Positions 27,723-37,935 are shown, counted from the stretch's first letter. The stretch: DNA of 64,000 nucleotides from Legionella rowbothamii (GCF_900639985.1 NZ_CAAAIM010000003.1:124001-188000); one strand, 5' to 3'. The notes: generated by a model not told the origin, from the sequence alone. A program made the numbers and translations.

Positions 27723-28187
27723 ATGAAGGTTATAGCAATTTTAGGATTATTGGCGCTGTCTTCATCAGTTATTGCGGCCGAATCTAAATTACCCGTTGGC
27801 TGTCAGCCGGTGATGGTGCAGGGGAATGCGGTAACCATTCAAGCGGATAAAAAAGCTTTAGTTTTTATCCATAATATTACGGCTATTGATATGTGGGTGA
27901 CTCATCCGGTGAAAAATCCCGGAGCGAGTGCCGGTTGGACCAGCCGCTTAGAAGGCGGAAAATGGGCGGCACTGTCCTTAGAAAAAGGTCCCTTTGCATT
28001 GACTTGTATTGAATCCAGACCCGGTCATGAGCAGCAAGTTCCTTGTGAAGGCACCATTGCTGTGTGCAAATGGAACAAAGTGAAGTTTCCTGAAAATGCG
28101 CAAGGAACGTTTTGGGCTGCAGAGAATATGTCTTTACCTGCATTAAAAGCTGCAGTTGGTGGTCGAGGTTATGTCTTACCTCACTAA
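27723..28187 (+). CDS. Secreted or periplasmic protein of unknown function
   Basis: This 154-residue protein starts at the ATG at 27723 with GGAG 8 nt upstream. It has a clear signal peptide (MKVIAILGLLALSSSVIAAE). The mature part is rich in beta-forming residues and has four cysteines, which may form two disulfides (around GCQP, TCIES, PCEG and VCKW). I do not recognise it with certainty. A short periplasmic beta protein, resembling uncharacterised Legionella secreted proteins, is all that can be said. Confidence 0.8.
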   Translation: MKVIAILGLLALSSSVIAAESKLPVGCQPVMVQGNAVTIQADKKALVFIHNITAIDMWVTHPVKNPGASAGWTSRLEGGKWAALSLEKGPFALTCIESRPGHEQQVPCEGTIAVCKWNKVKFPENAQGTFWAAENMSLPALKAAVGGRGYVLPH

Positions 28188-28281
28188 CGGATAAATCATT
28201 GCTACTTATAAAGATAAGTGGTAGAAGAGAGCAAATTATGATTAAGTTATACTATGACAATAAATATAAATGTGGTGAATA

Positions 28282-30462
28282 GTGAGTAAAAAACCAAAAG
28301 ATCCCTTTCATGAGCGGGAAAGTGAAAAATACGCCGATCCCATCCCTAGTCGTGAATTCATTATGGATGTACTTAATGAATACGGCAAGCCGATGTCGCG
28401 CAACCATTTATTTGAAAAGCTACATTTAGATGAGCATAAGCAAGAGACACTGGGATTTCGACTCAAGGCCATGTTGCGTGACGGGCAAATTATGCAAGAT
28501 CGTCGCGGACGCTTTTGCCTTCTACAAAAAATTAATTTATCCCGGGGGACGGTACAAGGCCACCCAGATGGTTTTGGTTTTTTCATACCGGATGATGGTT
28601 CGGATGATATGTTTCTCTCCGCCAAGGAAATGCGCGCCGTAATGCATGGCGATATTGTTTTAGCCTATCAGGTAGGGGTCGATCGACGTGGAAGGCCAGA
28701 TGCTAAAATTCATGAGGTTTTAGAACATGCTAATGCGTCCATTGTGGGGCGGTTTTTTACCGAGCATGGCGTGTCTTTTGTTTTGCCGGACAGCAAGCAT
28801 TTAACGCAAGATATTTCCATTCCGCAAGAGTTTGTTAATGGCGCTAAAAATGGCCAAATCGTTTTGGTTGAAGTGATCGCTTTTCCCAGCAAACGGGCGC
28901 AAGCTATTGGTAAAATTATTCATGTATTGGGAGAGCATATGGCTCCAGGCATGGAGATCCAAGTTGCAATCCATGCTCACGGCATTCCTTTTGAATGGCC
29001 TGATGATGTCAGCCTCGAAGTAGCAAAAATCCCGCAGCAAGTAACTGAAGATCAGATTAAAGGACGCACCGATTTACGCTCTTTACCTTTTGTGACCATC
29101 GATGGTGAAGATGCTAAAGATTTTGACGATGCCGTTTATTGCTATGCAAAACCCAAGGGCGGTTTTCAGCTTTATGTTGCCATTGCAGATGTGAGTAACT
29201 ACGTCCAACCAAACTCTGCTTTAGATAAAGAAGCTGCTCGTCGTGGTAACTCAGTGTATTTTCCGGGTAAAGTAGTACCGATGCTACCTGAGGCTTTGTC
29301 CAATGGTTTATGTTCACTAAATCCCCATGTCGATCGCTTATGTATGGTTGCTGAAATGGCAATTAGCAAAGAAGGTAAAATTGCACGCTCACGTTTTTAT
29401 CGTGCCGTGATTCATTCTCATGCTCGGCTAACCTATACCCAGGTCGGTAATTGGTTGGAGCAGGGTGCTAGTGATGAAAAACATGCACCGCTATGGTCAA
29501 TGATTAGCGGGCTTTATGATTTATATAAAGTTTTATTAGCCACGCGTAAAATTCGTGGCGCCATGGATTTTGAAACGACTGAAACACGTATTGAATTTGA
29601 TGAGAATAAAAAAATTAAATGCATTGTCCCCGTGATTCGTAACGATGCGCATAAATTAATTGAAGAATGCATGCTAGCAGCTAATGTGGCGACAGCTCGT
29701 TTTCTTGAACGTGCAGAAATTCCTACTTTATATCGGGTACACGCGGCTCCGGAAGAAGATAAAATTACAGCTTTAAGGCAATTTTTAGGGGAGTTGGGAT
29801 TACAATTATCTGGGGGTAAAAAGCCGGGACCTAAAGATTTCCAGCGCACTATGAATGCCATTGTTGATAGACCTGATAGGCATTTGATTGAGACGGTGAT
29901 GTTGCGCTCTTTAAAACAAGCGCATTATGTTGAGGCTAATGAGGGGCATTTTGGGCTTGCCTATTCGGCATATACCCATTTTACTTCGCCTATTCGTCGT
30001 TATCCGGATTTATTAATTCATCGCGCGATAGGACATCTCTTGGATAAGCATCCAGTTCCTGAGTTTGACTATTCGCATGATGACATGAATCGTTTAGGCA
30101 AACACTCCTCGATGACAGAGCGACGCGCAGATGATGCGACTCGCGAAGTGGTGAGTTGGCTTAAATGTGAATATATGCAGGATAAGCTGGGGCAAGTCTT
30201 TAAAGGACGTATTTCTGCTGTAACCAGTTTTGGGATTTTTGTTGAATTAGATGAAATTTTTGTTGAAGGTTTAGTGCATGTTACTTCATTGAAGAATGAT
30301 TATTATACTTTTGACTCTGTAAAACATCGACTTATTGGTACCCGAGGCGGCCAAGTATATCGTTTGGGCGATAAAATGACCGTTTTAGTTGCTCGAGTTG
30401 ATTTAGATGAACGTAAAATCGATTTTGAGCCAGTTGTAGAGGACACAAAAAGCCATGAGTGA
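28282..30462 (+). CDS. rnr: Ribonuclease R
   Basis: This 726-residue RNase II-superfamily exoribonuclease starts with GTG at 28282. The order is an N-terminal winged-helix region (about residues 25-85), cold-shock domains (SRGTVQGHPDGFGFFIPDDG), RNB catalytic domain (FVTIDGEDAKDFDDAVYC with the Mg-binding Asp cluster, and YTHFTSPIRRYPDLLIHRAI), and C-terminal S1 domain (GRISAVTSFGIFVELDEIFV). It degrades structured RNA processively 3'-5'. It overlaps rlmB by 8 bp in the conserved rnr-rlmB pair. Confidence 0.97.
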   Translation: MSKKPKDPFHERESEKYADPIPSREFIMDVLNEYGKPMSRNHLFEKLHLDEHKQETLGFRLKAMLRDGQIMQDRRGRFCLLQKINLSRGTVQGHPDGFGFFIPDDGSDDMFLSAKEMRAVMHGDIVLAYQVGVDRRGRPDAKIHEVLEHANASIVGRFFTEHGVSFVLPDSKHLTQDISIPQEFVNGAKNGQIVLVEVIAFPSKRAQAIGKIIHVLGEHMAPGMEIQVAIHAHGIPFEWPDDVSLEVAKIPQQVTEDQIKGRTDLRSLPFVTIDGEDAKDFDDAVYCYAKPKGGFQLYVAIADVSNYVQPNSALDKEAARRGNSVYFPGKVVPMLPEALSNGLCSLNPHVDRLCMVAEMAISKEGKIARSRFYRAVIHSHARLTYTQVGNWLEQGASDEKHAPLWSMISGLYDLYKVLLATRKIRGAMDFETTETRIEFDENKKIKCIVPVIRNDAHKLIEECMLAANVATARFLERAEIPTLYRVHAAPEEDKITALRQFLGELGLQLSGGKKPGPKDFQRTMNAIVDRPDRHLIETVMLRSLKQAHYVEANEGHFGLAYSAYTHFTSPIRRYPDLLIHRAIGHLLDKHPVPEFDYSHDDMNRLGKHSSMTERRADDATREVVSWLKCEYMQDKLGQVFKGRISAVTSFGIFVELDEIFVEGLVHVTSLKNDYYTFDSVKHRLIGTRGGQVYRLGDKMTVLVARVDLDERKIDFEPVVEDTKSHE

Positions 30463-31204
30463 GCAATTTGTTTATGGGGTGCACGCTGTTTCTGCTTTAT
30501 TAGCTAATCCACATCGAGTTATCCGTAAGCTGTTTATCAGTCAGGAGCGTATGGATAAACGCGTGCAGGATTTATTAGATAAAGCCTCACAGGCAAAAGT
30601 CAGTATTGAAAAGCTAAGTGCGCAACAAATGAATCAGCGTTTTGCTGATTTTAACCATCAGGGGATAGTGGCTAGTGCCTCTGCATTGCCAGACTATAAT
30701 GAGTCGCATCTTCTTGCCTTATTCGAAGCAAGCAAAAGTCCGGCATTGATCTTAATTCTTGATGGCGTTACCGATCCGCATAATCTTGGGGCTTGTTTAC
30801 GTAGCGCCGATGCAACCGGTGTTGATTTTGTAGTCATTCCTAAAGACAAAAATGCCAGCATTACTCCTGTAGTCAGTAAGGTTGCATGTGGTGCTGCTGA
30901 ATCGGTACCGCTGGTGCGAGTTACTAATTTAGTGCGCAGTATGGAGTTGTTGAAAGAGCAGGGGGTCTGGATTTATGGCGCGGCTGGAGAGGCGACGCAA
31001 TCACTATATCAAACAGATTGCACTGGTGCGATGGCTATTGTAATGGGGGCTGAAGGTGAGGGTTTACGCCGCCTAACCCGCGAACATTGCGATGGCTTAT
31101 TTTCTTTACCCATGCTAGGCAGCGTTGATAGTTTGAATGTATCGGTAGCGACTGGCGTTTCTTTGTATGAAGTACTAAGGCAAAGGAAAGGGAGAGGGTT
31201 TTAA
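30455..31204 (+). CDS. rlmB: 23S rRNA (guanosine-2'-O-)-methyltransferase RlmB
   Basis: This 249-residue SpoU/TrmH (SPOUT) methyltransferase has an N-terminal RNA-binding domain ([13 protein letters not shown]), then [35 protein letters not shown], and the knot motifs [12 protein letters not shown] and [19 protein letters not shown]. It methylates G2251 in the peptidyl-transferase loop of 23S rRNA. It is coupled to rnr and shares a nucleotide with the start of rpiA. Confidence 0.95.
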   Translation: MSEQFVYGVHAVSALLANPHRVIRKLFISQERMDKRVQDLLDKASQAKVSIEKLSAQQMNQRFADFNHQGIVASASALPDYNESHLLALFEASKSPALILILDGVTDPHNLGACLRSADATGVDFVVIPKDKNASITPVVSKVACGAAESVPLVRVTNLVRSMELLKEQGVWIYGAAGEATQSLYQTDCTGAMAIVMGAEGEGLRRLTREHCDGLFSLPMLGSVDSLNVSVATGVSLYEVLRQRKGRGF

Positions 31205-31857
31205 TGAGTGATTTAAAAATGAAAGCGGCAAAAGCTGCTTTAGATTATATTGAAAATGATACAGTAGTTGGCATAGGCACCGGGTCTACGGTTAATTTTT
31301 TTATTAAAGAGCTCGCAACAATCAAACATAAAATCGATGCTTGTGTTGCCAGTTCCAAAGCCACTGAAGCGCGATTACGTGCTGAAGGCATTCCCGTGCT
31401 AGATTTAAATTCAGTGCAAGAGTTGCCAGTATATATTGATGGAGCCGATGAGGTGGTCATTCATGGTGAAATGATTAAAGGCGGTGGCGGGGCGCATACT
31501 CGGGAGAAAATTGTTGCTGAAGTAGCCAAAAAGTTTATCTGTATTGTGGATGAGTCAAAGGTCGTCAGGCAGTTAGGACAATTTCCACTGGCTATCGAAG
31601 TGATTCCCCTGGCACGGAGCATGGTTGCTCGACATTTAGTGCAATTAGGTGGGGATCCTGAATATCGAGATGGGTTTGTTACTGATAATGGAAATATTAT
31701 CCTCGATGTGTTTAATCTAAATTTTGATAATATGCAGGCGTTGGAAGATCGCTTAAATACAATTCCTGGCGTGGTTGAGAATGGGTTATTTGCTCATCGT
31801 TTAGCCGATGTTATATTGGTTGCTTCGCACGAGGGTATCAAGAAATTAAAAGGGTAA
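31204..31857 (+). CDS. rpiA: Ribose-5-phosphate isomerase A
   Basis: At 217 residues this is the normal RpiA length. [16 protein letters not shown] (phosphate loop), YIDGADEV (catalytic Asp), [16 protein letters not shown] (catalytic Glu/Lys region) and VDESKVV are all present. It interconverts ribose-5-phosphate and ribulose-5-phosphate in the pentose phosphate pathway. It is the third gene of the rnr-rlmB-rpiA operon, TAATG-overlapping rlmB. Confidence 0.97.
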   Translation: MSDLKMKAAKAALDYIENDTVVGIGTGSTVNFFIKELATIKHKIDACVASSKATEARLRAEGIPVLDLNSVQELPVYIDGADEVVIHGEMIKGGGGAHTREKIVAEVAKKFICIVDESKVVRQLGQFPLAIEVIPLARSMVARHLVQLGGDPEYRDGFVTDNGNIILDVFNLNFDNMQALEDRLNTIPGVVENGLFAHRLADVILVASHEGIKKLKG

Positions 31858-31893
31858 TTGAATATCGTTAAACGCTCTCCTCCGAATGTAGGC

Positions 31894-31938
31894 ATGTAGG
31901 TTGGGTTATGGGCCCCCACATGCCTATAATCCCCTAAG
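31894..31938. repeat. Intergenic hairpin repeat (TGTAGGTTGGGTTATGGGCC variant)
   Basis: A member of the TGTAGGTTGGG family follows rpiA. GGCATGTAGG...CCCCACATGCC can form an outer stem (GGCATGT with ACATGCC) around it. It separates rpiA from the 5'-nucleotidase gene. Confidence 0.55.
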
Positions 31939-32010
31939 TTGACAGCTGTTAGCGCGGAAGAAAGGATGAAAAAAATAAGTTTCAAGCAATTTAACTAAGG
32001 TTTTAGAATC

Positions 32011-33390
32011 ATGGGTAAGTGCAAAGTATTTGTAAATCGAATCCTCAACATGAAAAAAATCAAATTAATTGGTCTGGACATGGACCATACCTTGATTCGT
32101 TATCACTCCGAGAACTTTGAGTCTCTCGTGTACCAGTTAGTCAAAGAACAATTAGTAGCAACAAAACATTATCCGGAAGCAATTAAAAAGTTAAATTTTA
32201 ATTACCATGATGCAATTCGTGGTTTAGTGGTTGATCGTAAAAACGGTAATATTTTAAAGCTAAGTCGCTATGGGGCTATTAGACAAAGTTTCCATGGTAC
32301 TAAATTAATTGATTATGCTGAGCAGCAGAAAATTTATCGCAGTACCTATGTGGATTTAGGCGACCCAAACTATATGGCAATCGATACCTCATTTTCTATT
32401 GCCTTTTGTGTCCTCTATGGGCAATTAGTGGAGCTTAAAGATACCCTAGGCGATGGTATGCCCAACTATCCAGGAATAGCTCAAGATGTGCAAGCTTGTG
32501 TGGACAAGGTACATTCAGATGGTAGCTTAAAATCGATTATCAGCAAAAACTTATCTACCTATGTAATCAAAGATCGTGTTTTGGTGGATGGTTTAAAACA
32601 TTTCATTCATCATGGCAAAAGAATATTTATACTAACTAATTCTGAATATTCGTATACCAAACTTCTTTTAGATTATGCAATCACTCCATTCCTCAACAAA
32701 GGGGAACGTTGGGCTGATTTATTTGAGTTTGTAATTACCTTAGCCAATAAGCCACGATTTTTTTACGATAATTTGCGCTTTTTAGGCGTAAATCCGGCTG
32801 ATGGTGCCATGCATAATCTCATCGGCCCTATTGTTCCTGGTATTTACCAGGGAGGGAATGCTAAAAAATTTACTGAGGATTTACGGGTACGTGGAGATGA
32901 GATCCTGTACATTGGGGATCATATCTATGGCGATATTCTTCGCCTGAAAAAAGATTGTAATTGGCGTACCGCGTTGGTTGTCGAGGAGTTAGGTGAAGAG
33001 ATTGACGCACAAATACGAGCTATGCCTATTGAGCGGCAAATTAGTGAAATGATGGAAGTGAAAAAAGATTTAGAGTCGAACTACGTGCACTTACATACCC
33101 AAAGTATTGATGAAGGATCGACAAAATATCAGGAAGAACTGCAGGAATTACAGGCGCAAATTAGCCGTGTGGATGCGCAACTGACCAAACTAATCAAAGA
33201 GCAGCAAGCTTTTTTCAATCCTAAATGGGAGCGAATATTCCGTGCGGGTGCTGAGGAAAGCTATTTTGCGTATCAGGTAGATCGTTTCGCCTGCATCTAT
33301 ATGGAAAAATTATCTGATTTATTGGAGTGTTCCCCTATAACTTATTTCCGCGCCAATAGACGATTACTCGCGCATGATCTCGAGACCTAA
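32011..33390 (+). CDS. HAD-IG family cytosolic purine 5'-nucleotidase (IMP/GMP-preferring type)
   Basis: This 459-residue protein belongs to the HAD family of cN-II-like 5'-nucleotidases, for which a Legionella pneumophila member has a solved structure. Motif I is IGLDMDHTLIRY, with Asp nucleophile and Asp+2. Motif II is FILTNSEYSYT near residue 210, and motif IV is ILYIGDHIYGDILRLKK near residue 305. A long coiled coil (about residues 350-405) follows. It dephosphorylates purine monophosphates in the cytosol. I keep the ATG at 32011, which has AAGG upstream; an internal ATG at 32050 lacks one. Confidence 0.9.
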   Translation: MGKCKVFVNRILNMKKIKLIGLDMDHTLIRYHSENFESLVYQLVKEQLVATKHYPEAIKKLNFNYHDAIRGLVVDRKNGNILKLSRYGAIRQSFHGTKLIDYAEQQKIYRSTYVDLGDPNYMAIDTSFSIAFCVLYGQLVELKDTLGDGMPNYPGIAQDVQACVDKVHSDGSLKSIISKNLSTYVIKDRVLVDGLKHFIHHGKRIFILTNSEYSYTKLLLDYAITPFLNKGERWADLFEFVITLANKPRFFYDNLRFLGVNPADGAMHNLIGPIVPGIYQGGNAKKFTEDLRVRGDEILYIGDHIYGDILRLKKDCNWRTALVVEELGEEIDAQIRAMPIERQISEMMEVKKDLESNYVHLHTQSIDEGSTKYQEELQELQAQISRVDAQLTKLIKEQQAFFNPKWERIFRAGAEESYFAYQVDRFACIYMEKLSDLLECSPITYFRANRRLLAHDLET

Positions 33391-33409
33391 CCTCATAGTT
33401 TGGGGAGCT

Positions 33410-33440
33410 GTAGCCCGTATTAGCATGACGTACGGGCTCG
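33410..33440. repeat. Intergenic hairpin repeat (GTAGCCCGTATTAG family)
   Basis: AGCCCGTA-ttagcatgacg-TACGGGCT is a perfect 8-bp stem after the 5'-nucleotidase stop. It is the best-preserved copy of the family also seen at 9422. Confidence 0.7.
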
Positions 33441-33502
33441 AAGCATTATTTTTGCACTGCTCCCAGACTAATTTTTCCCTCATCCCCGTTCAGATAAGCT
33501 GA

Positions 33503-33862
33503 GGTCTGCTTTATTTTGGTTGGGGGGAAAATCTTTTAGAAAGAAATCTTATACATGATGTAACACGTGTAAAACGAGATCCTTTACCCGTACAACTTAA
33601 GTTTTTTAATAATAAAAAAGTAGTTTCAGTTTTTGCTAATGGAGAGAGTTACTTAACATTGACAAGCGAAAAGGCGGCAGATCAGACGGATTCAAACCGA
33701 GAAAATGTTTATCGTATTTATTTTAATCAGCATGAAGTAGTAAACAAACGATTACTAGACACGCTTTTAAAGAATAGTTATGAGATCAGGAATTATGCAC
33801 TTCATAAAGCTTATGAGAGGCTAAATTTAGACGAACAGCTCTTTTCCTGTAACATTCTCTAA
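33503..33862 (+). pseudogene. 3' remnant of a lost gene
   Basis: An open frame without an ATG or GTG runs from just after a stop at 33500-33502 to the TAA at 33862. It encodes about 119 residues that read like real protein (for example LLERNLIHDVTRVKRDPLPV and VVNKRLLDTLLKNSYEIRN). The only usable start codon inside is a TTG at 33659, with a GGAGAG 15 nt upstream, giving 67 residues. A strong terminator follows the stop. The best reading is a C-terminal fragment of a larger protein whose 5' part was deleted. A short TTG-started gene is the alternative. I cannot assign a family. Confidence 0.5.
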
Positions 33863-33871
33863 ATCGCCCAC

Positions 33872-33905
33872 ATAGCCGGTATTATTCTATCCTAATACCG
33901 GCTAT
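33872..33905 (+). terminator. Strong hairpin terminator
   Basis: ATAGCCGGTATTA (33872-33884) pairs perfectly with TAATACCGGCTAT (33893-33905) across an 8-nt loop, followed by ATTGGTTTTGCTTT. It ends the remnant gene transcript and may also act on polA read-through from the other strand. Confidence 0.8.
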
Positions 33906-33933
33906 ATTGGTTTTGCTTTATAAAACGTTGCCG

Positions 33934-33975
33934 TTATTGCGAACGAAGTGAAGCAACCCAGGATCGAGCCTTTAA
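33934..33975. repeat. Intergenic repeat (ATTGCGAACGAAGTGAAGCAACCC family)
   Basis: TTATTGCGAACGAAGTGAAG followed by CAACCCAGGATC closely matches 55178-55210 and 63273-63305 and lies downstream of polA. It is a dispersed non-coding element. Confidence 0.7.
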
Positions 33976-34009
33976 CCTAGTATCGTTCTGGTTTGCCTCG
34001 TCAAGATTT

Positions 34010-36700
34010 TCAATGAGCTGCATCCCAGTTCTTTCCCGTGCCAATCGAAACAAGCAAGGGAACTGAGAGTTGCGCGGCATGCTCCATCAGGTGACGAATC
34101 TTTTGCGTACAGGCTTCAACGTGCGGCTTTGCCACTTCAAACACTAATTCGTCATGTACCTGCATAATCATTCTGGCAGGCGGGTTTACTTGACTGTTTT
34201 GCCAGTCGGCAATGGATATCATGGCTTTTTTAATAATATCCGCAGCAGTGCCTTGCATTGGCGCATTAATCGCAGTACGTTCAGCTGCCTTCTGGCGCAT
34301 CAGATTACGTGTATTAATTTCAGGTAAATATAGTCGTCGTCCGAATAGAGTTTCCACATAGCCATTTTGATGAGCCTGTTGCCGGGTACGATTCATATAC
34401 TCTAATACTTTGGGATAACGATGAAAATAAGTATCAATATAACGTTGCGCATCTTGACGCTCTACGCCAATTTGCTTGGCCAGTCCAAAAGCGGACATGC
34501 CATAAATCAAGCCAAAGTTAACCGCTTTGGCTCGACGACGATATTCTGAACTTACCTCCTCGCGGGGTATTTGAAAAATTTCTGCAGCAGTTGCCGTATG
34601 AATATCCCAGCCATTAGCAAAGGCGGTAAGCAAGCTATCATCTTCGGATAAATGCGCCATGATACGTAACTCAATTTGTGAGTAATCTGCTGCCAAAATG
34701 AGATGTTCAGGAGGCGCAATAAATGCCGTACGGATTAAGCGGCCCTCTTCATTACGTATGGGAATATTCTGCAAATTGGGTTCACTTGAAGAAAGACGCC
34801 CAGTTGCCGCCACTGCTTGATTATATGAGGTATGTACTCGGCCTGTTCCGGTGCTGATCTTTTTAGGTAAGGCATCAATATAGGTAGATACCAATTTGCT
34901 TAAACCACGATATTCCAAAATAACTGCAGCCAAACGATAGTCAAAAGCTAACTCTTGCAACACTGATTCTGCGGTTGAGGGTTGGCCTGTTGGTGTTTTC
35001 GTAATTATTGGGAGCTTTTGTTCATCAAACAAGATTTCTTGTAATTGTTTGGGTGAATTCAAATTAAAAGGTCTTCCCGCCAGCCGCAACGCTTCTGCTT
35101 CAAGCTCTTGAATGCGTTCTTTGAGGCGTGTGCCGTGGCGTTCTAAAGTCTCTGCATCAATCAATACACCTTGTAATTCCATATCCGCAAGCACCGTTAC
35201 TAGCGGCATTTCAATGGTATTGAATACTTTTTGCAATGATGCTTCCATCATCGGGAATAACTTATGGTGTAACTGAAGTGTGACCTCTGCATCTTCTGCC
35301 GCATAAATACCAGCCTTATCAACCGGGATTTGGTCAAAACGTAATTGCTTTGCCCCTTTACCAGCAATTTCTTCATAGGTAATGGTTTTATGTCCTAGGT
35401 ATTTTAAGGATAAGGAATCCATATCATGACGACCGGCACTGCTATTTAACACATAAGATTCAAGCATGGTATCGTAGGCAATGCCTTGTAGGTGAATACC
35501 GTGGTTTTTTAATACAGAGTAATCATACTTAATATTTTGCCCGATTTTCTTAATTTGGGGATTTTCCAAAATAGGTTTTAATAGGGTCAATATCTCTTCT
35601 CGGTTTAATTGTGGACTGCCATCGGTATGCGTAAATGGGATGTATGCGGCTTTTTGTGGCTCAATTGCTAGCGAGACACCAACAATTTCTGCTTTCATAA
35701 TATCGATATCCGTTGTTTCGGTATCGATGCAAAATTCTTGGCATTGTTCCAGTTGCTGCATCCAGGGAGCGAGCTGCTCCTTGGTGGTTACAAGCTCATG
35801 AGTTGCATTGATGCTACTTGTTTCTGTTGCTTGCTCAGAATGGCTTTTTTGGGGCTCCAAAAGTTCTTTTAGCCAGTTTTTAAACTCAAGATCACGAACG
35901 AGGGCAACGAGCGATTCTTTAGCTACCGGTTGCGGTTTTAACTCATGTATGTTTAGGGGTAATTCTAAATCGGTTTTAATGGTTACCAATTTTTTTGATA
36001 AGGGCAGTTGAGGAATACTGGCGCGTAAATACTCACCAATTTTTCCAGTAACTTGCTCCGCATTTTCTACTAAATTTTCGAGAGTTTGATATTCAGTTAG
36101 CCATTTCACCGCTGTTTTGGGGCCACATTTAGTAACGCCAGGAATATTATCTGACGTATCGCCAACCAGAGTAAGGTAATCGATGATTTGTTCTGGTCCC
36201 ACGCCAAACTTTTCTTTCACCCCGACAATGTCCATGGTGGAATTGCTCATGGTATTAATCAGGCTAATATGCTCGTTAACCAATTGAGCCATGTCTTTAT
36301 CCCCGGTGGAAATTACTACCGGAATTCCTTGCTTCGTGGCTTGTTGTGCCAGTGTGCCAATTACATCATCTGCTTCCACCCCTTCAACAATCAACAGGGG
36401 TAAGCCCATTGCTTCTAATAATTGAATTAAGGGCTGAAATTGTGAGCTTAATTCATGAGGCATAGGAGGGCGATTGGCTTTATATTCCGGATACCATTCA
36501 TCGCGGAATGTTTTTCCTTTTGCATCAAACACTACCGCCAATTCTTCTGGCTGATAATCTTTAATTAGTTTTTTAATCATGTTTGCAACCCCATAGACTG
36601 CCCCTGTGGGCTGTCCTTTGGAGTTAGTTAAAGGGGGAAGCGCATGAAATGCGCGGAAAAAATAGGATGATCCATCGATGAGAATTAATCGTGCCTTCAT
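34010..36700 (-). CDS. polA: DNA polymerase I
   Basis: This 896-residue protein has all three domains. The 5'-3' exonuclease (residues 1-290) has LILIDGSSYFFRAFHALPPL and VEGVEADDVIGTLA. The 3'-5' exonuclease has CIDTETTDIDIM with intact Asp and Glu, so proofreading is probably active. The family A polymerase has ADYSQIELRIMAHLS (motif A), RRRAKAVNFGLIYGMS (O-helix) and MIMQVHDELVFEV (motif C). It acts in Okazaki fragment processing and repair. lpxD precedes it by 3 bp on the same strand. Confidence 0.98.
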   Translation of the reverse strand: MKARLILIDGSSYFFRAFHALPPLTNSKGQPTGAVYGVANMIKKLIKDYQPEELAVVFDAKGKTFRDEWYPEYKANRPPMPHELSSQFQPLIQLLEAMGLPLLIVEGVEADDVIGTLAQQATKQGIPVVISTGDKDMAQLVNEHISLINTMSNSTMDIVGVKEKFGVGPEQIIDYLTLVGDTSDNIPGVTKCGPKTAVKWLTEYQTLENLVENAEQVTGKIGEYLRASIPQLPLSKKLVTIKTDLELPLNIHELKPQPVAKESLVALVRDLEFKNWLKELLEPQKSHSEQATETSSINATHELVTTKEQLAPWMQQLEQCQEFCIDTETTDIDIMKAEIVGVSLAIEPQKAAYIPFTHTDGSPQLNREEILTLLKPILENPQIKKIGQNIKYDYSVLKNHGIHLQGIAYDTMLESYVLNSSAGRHDMDSLSLKYLGHKTITYEEIAGKGAKQLRFDQIPVDKAGIYAAEDAEVTLQLHHKLFPMMEASLQKVFNTIEMPLVTVLADMELQGVLIDAETLERHGTRLKERIQELEAEALRLAGRPFNLNSPKQLQEILFDEQKLPIITKTPTGQPSTAESVLQELAFDYRLAAVILEYRGLSKLVSTYIDALPKKISTGTGRVHTSYNQAVAATGRLSSSEPNLQNIPIRNEEGRLIRTAFIAPPEHLILAADYSQIELRIMAHLSEDDSLLTAFANGWDIHTATAAEIFQIPREEVSSEYRRRAKAVNFGLIYGMSAFGLAKQIGVERQDAQRYIDTYFHRYPKVLEYMNRTRQQAHQNGYVETLFGRRLYLPEINTRNLMRQKAAERTAINAPMQGTAADIIKKAMISIADWQNSQVNPPARMIMQVHDELVFEVAKPHVEACTQKIRHLMEHAAQLSVPLLVSIGTGKNWDAAH

Positions 36701-36703
36701 TAT

Positions 36704-37753
36704 TTACTCTACCTCGAGCTTGGATAATTGTGCGCTTAGAATGGCAACTTGCTCCGAAAGAGTTTTTATATTTTTACGTATTAACGGAATGCGATTAACT
36801 GCCAGTTCATGTTTTATGGCAATATCTTTGGGGCGTGCAGGGTTACCAAAATAGACCACTCCTGCTTTGAGCTCCTTCTTAGGAGCCACCCCGGAGCGAG
36901 CTCCTAAAACAACGCCATCGCCAATGGTCACGTGATCACTGACGCCTACGTTCGCGGCAAATATCACATGATTGCCCGTGGTACAACTACCGGCAATGCC
37001 GGTAAAACCACAAAGAATATTATGTTTACCTAATTTTACTGAGTGAGCAACTTGTACTAGATTATCAATCTTTGTTCCTTCACCAATAACGGTAGCACCC
37101 ATGGTTGCGCGATCTATAGCGGTATTAGCACCAATTTCCACATCATCATGAATAACCACTTTACCCATATGAGGTACTTTTAAGTGCTTACCATCAACAA
37201 AGGTATAGCCAAAGCCATCAGAACCAATAACGGTGGATGCATGAATAATAACTCGTGAGCCGATTTGACAGTGATCGTACACCGTCACATGCGGATGAAT
37301 GGTTGTATTCGCACCAATCGTAACGCCATGGCCAATATGTATGTGGCTTTTGAGTACGCATTGATCTCCAATAATACTACCGGCTTCAATGTTTACATAA
37401 GGACCTACATAGACATTCGCTCCCAATTGTACATCCTCCCCAATAACTGCTGTAGGATGAATTCCTGACTGAATTTTGGGGGCAGGATGAAAATGATGGA
37501 GAAGAGAAATAAATGCTTTAAGTGGATGTGCTACTTGAATTACTGGTTTTTCAGAGCTTTCCATACCTTGAGCCACTAAAATTGCAGCAGCGGAAGATGC
37601 TTCTACGATTTTCAGGTTATCTGTACTGTCAGCAAAAGCCAGTGTCCCGGGGGCAATATCATCAATAGGGGATAATGCGGAAATCCGTAGTGAATCATCG
37701 CCGATTACGGTCCCTTGTACTAAACATGCTATCTCATGAAGCGAAGCATTCAT
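36704..37753 (-). CDS. lpxD: UDP-3-O-(3-hydroxyacyl)glucosamine N-acyltransferase
   Basis: This roughly 349-residue left-handed beta-helix acyltransferase starts at the ATG at 37753 (AGAGG 8 nt upstream) and not at the 8-codon upstream ATG. It has the N-terminal uridine-binding domain, many hexapeptide repeats (about residues 100-300), the catalytic-His segment [15 protein letters not shown], and a C-terminal helix ([17 protein letters not shown]). It adds the N-linked hydroxyacyl chain in lipid A synthesis. It is not in the usual bamA-lpxD-fabZ-lpxA cluster but next to polA, so it is probably one of the multiple LpxD paralogues known in Legionella. Confidence 0.92.
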   Translation of the reverse strand: MNASLHEIACLVQGTVIGDDSLRISALSPIDDIAPGTLAFADSTDNLKIVEASSAAAILVAQGMESSEKPVIQVAHPLKAFISLLHHFHPAPKIQSGIHPTAVIGEDVQLGANVYVGPYVNIEAGSIIGDQCVLKSHIHIGHGVTIGANTTIHPHVTVYDHCQIGSRVIIHASTVIGSDGFGYTFVDGKHLKVPHMGKVVIHDDVEIGANTAIDRATMGATVIGEGTKIDNLVQVAHSVKLGKHNILCGFTGIAGSCTTGNHVIFAANVGVSDHVTIGDGVVLGARSGVAPKKELKAGVVYFGNPARPKDIAIKHELAVNRIPLIRKNIKTLSEQVAILSAQLSKLEVE

Positions 37754-37880
37754 TTTATTGGCCTCTAAAATTTGCAAAATTGGCTGATTATATACTCCTT
37801 ATGGTGTCTTTTCGAGTCTGTGCTGAAAAAGCCTAATACGCCTCAAAACAGCGTCAACTTATAGCAGTACTTCTTGAGTT

Positions 37881-37913
37881 CTTAATGCTCTCTTAATAAT
37901 TTATTTGTATAAT
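37881..37913 (+). promoter_or_regulatory. Predicted PmrA box and -10 upstream of the GT-B-like gene (box 1)
   Basis: CTTAATGCT (37881-37889), CT spacer, CTTAATAAT (37892-37900), then 7 bp and TATAAT (37908-37913). The tandem 9-mers fit the published Legionella PmrA consensus cTTAATatT-N2-cTTAATatT. The start codon follows about 16-25 nt after the predicted transcription start. Confidence 0.75.
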
Positions 37914-37935
37914 TTATTTCTTTTTTGTATTTATA

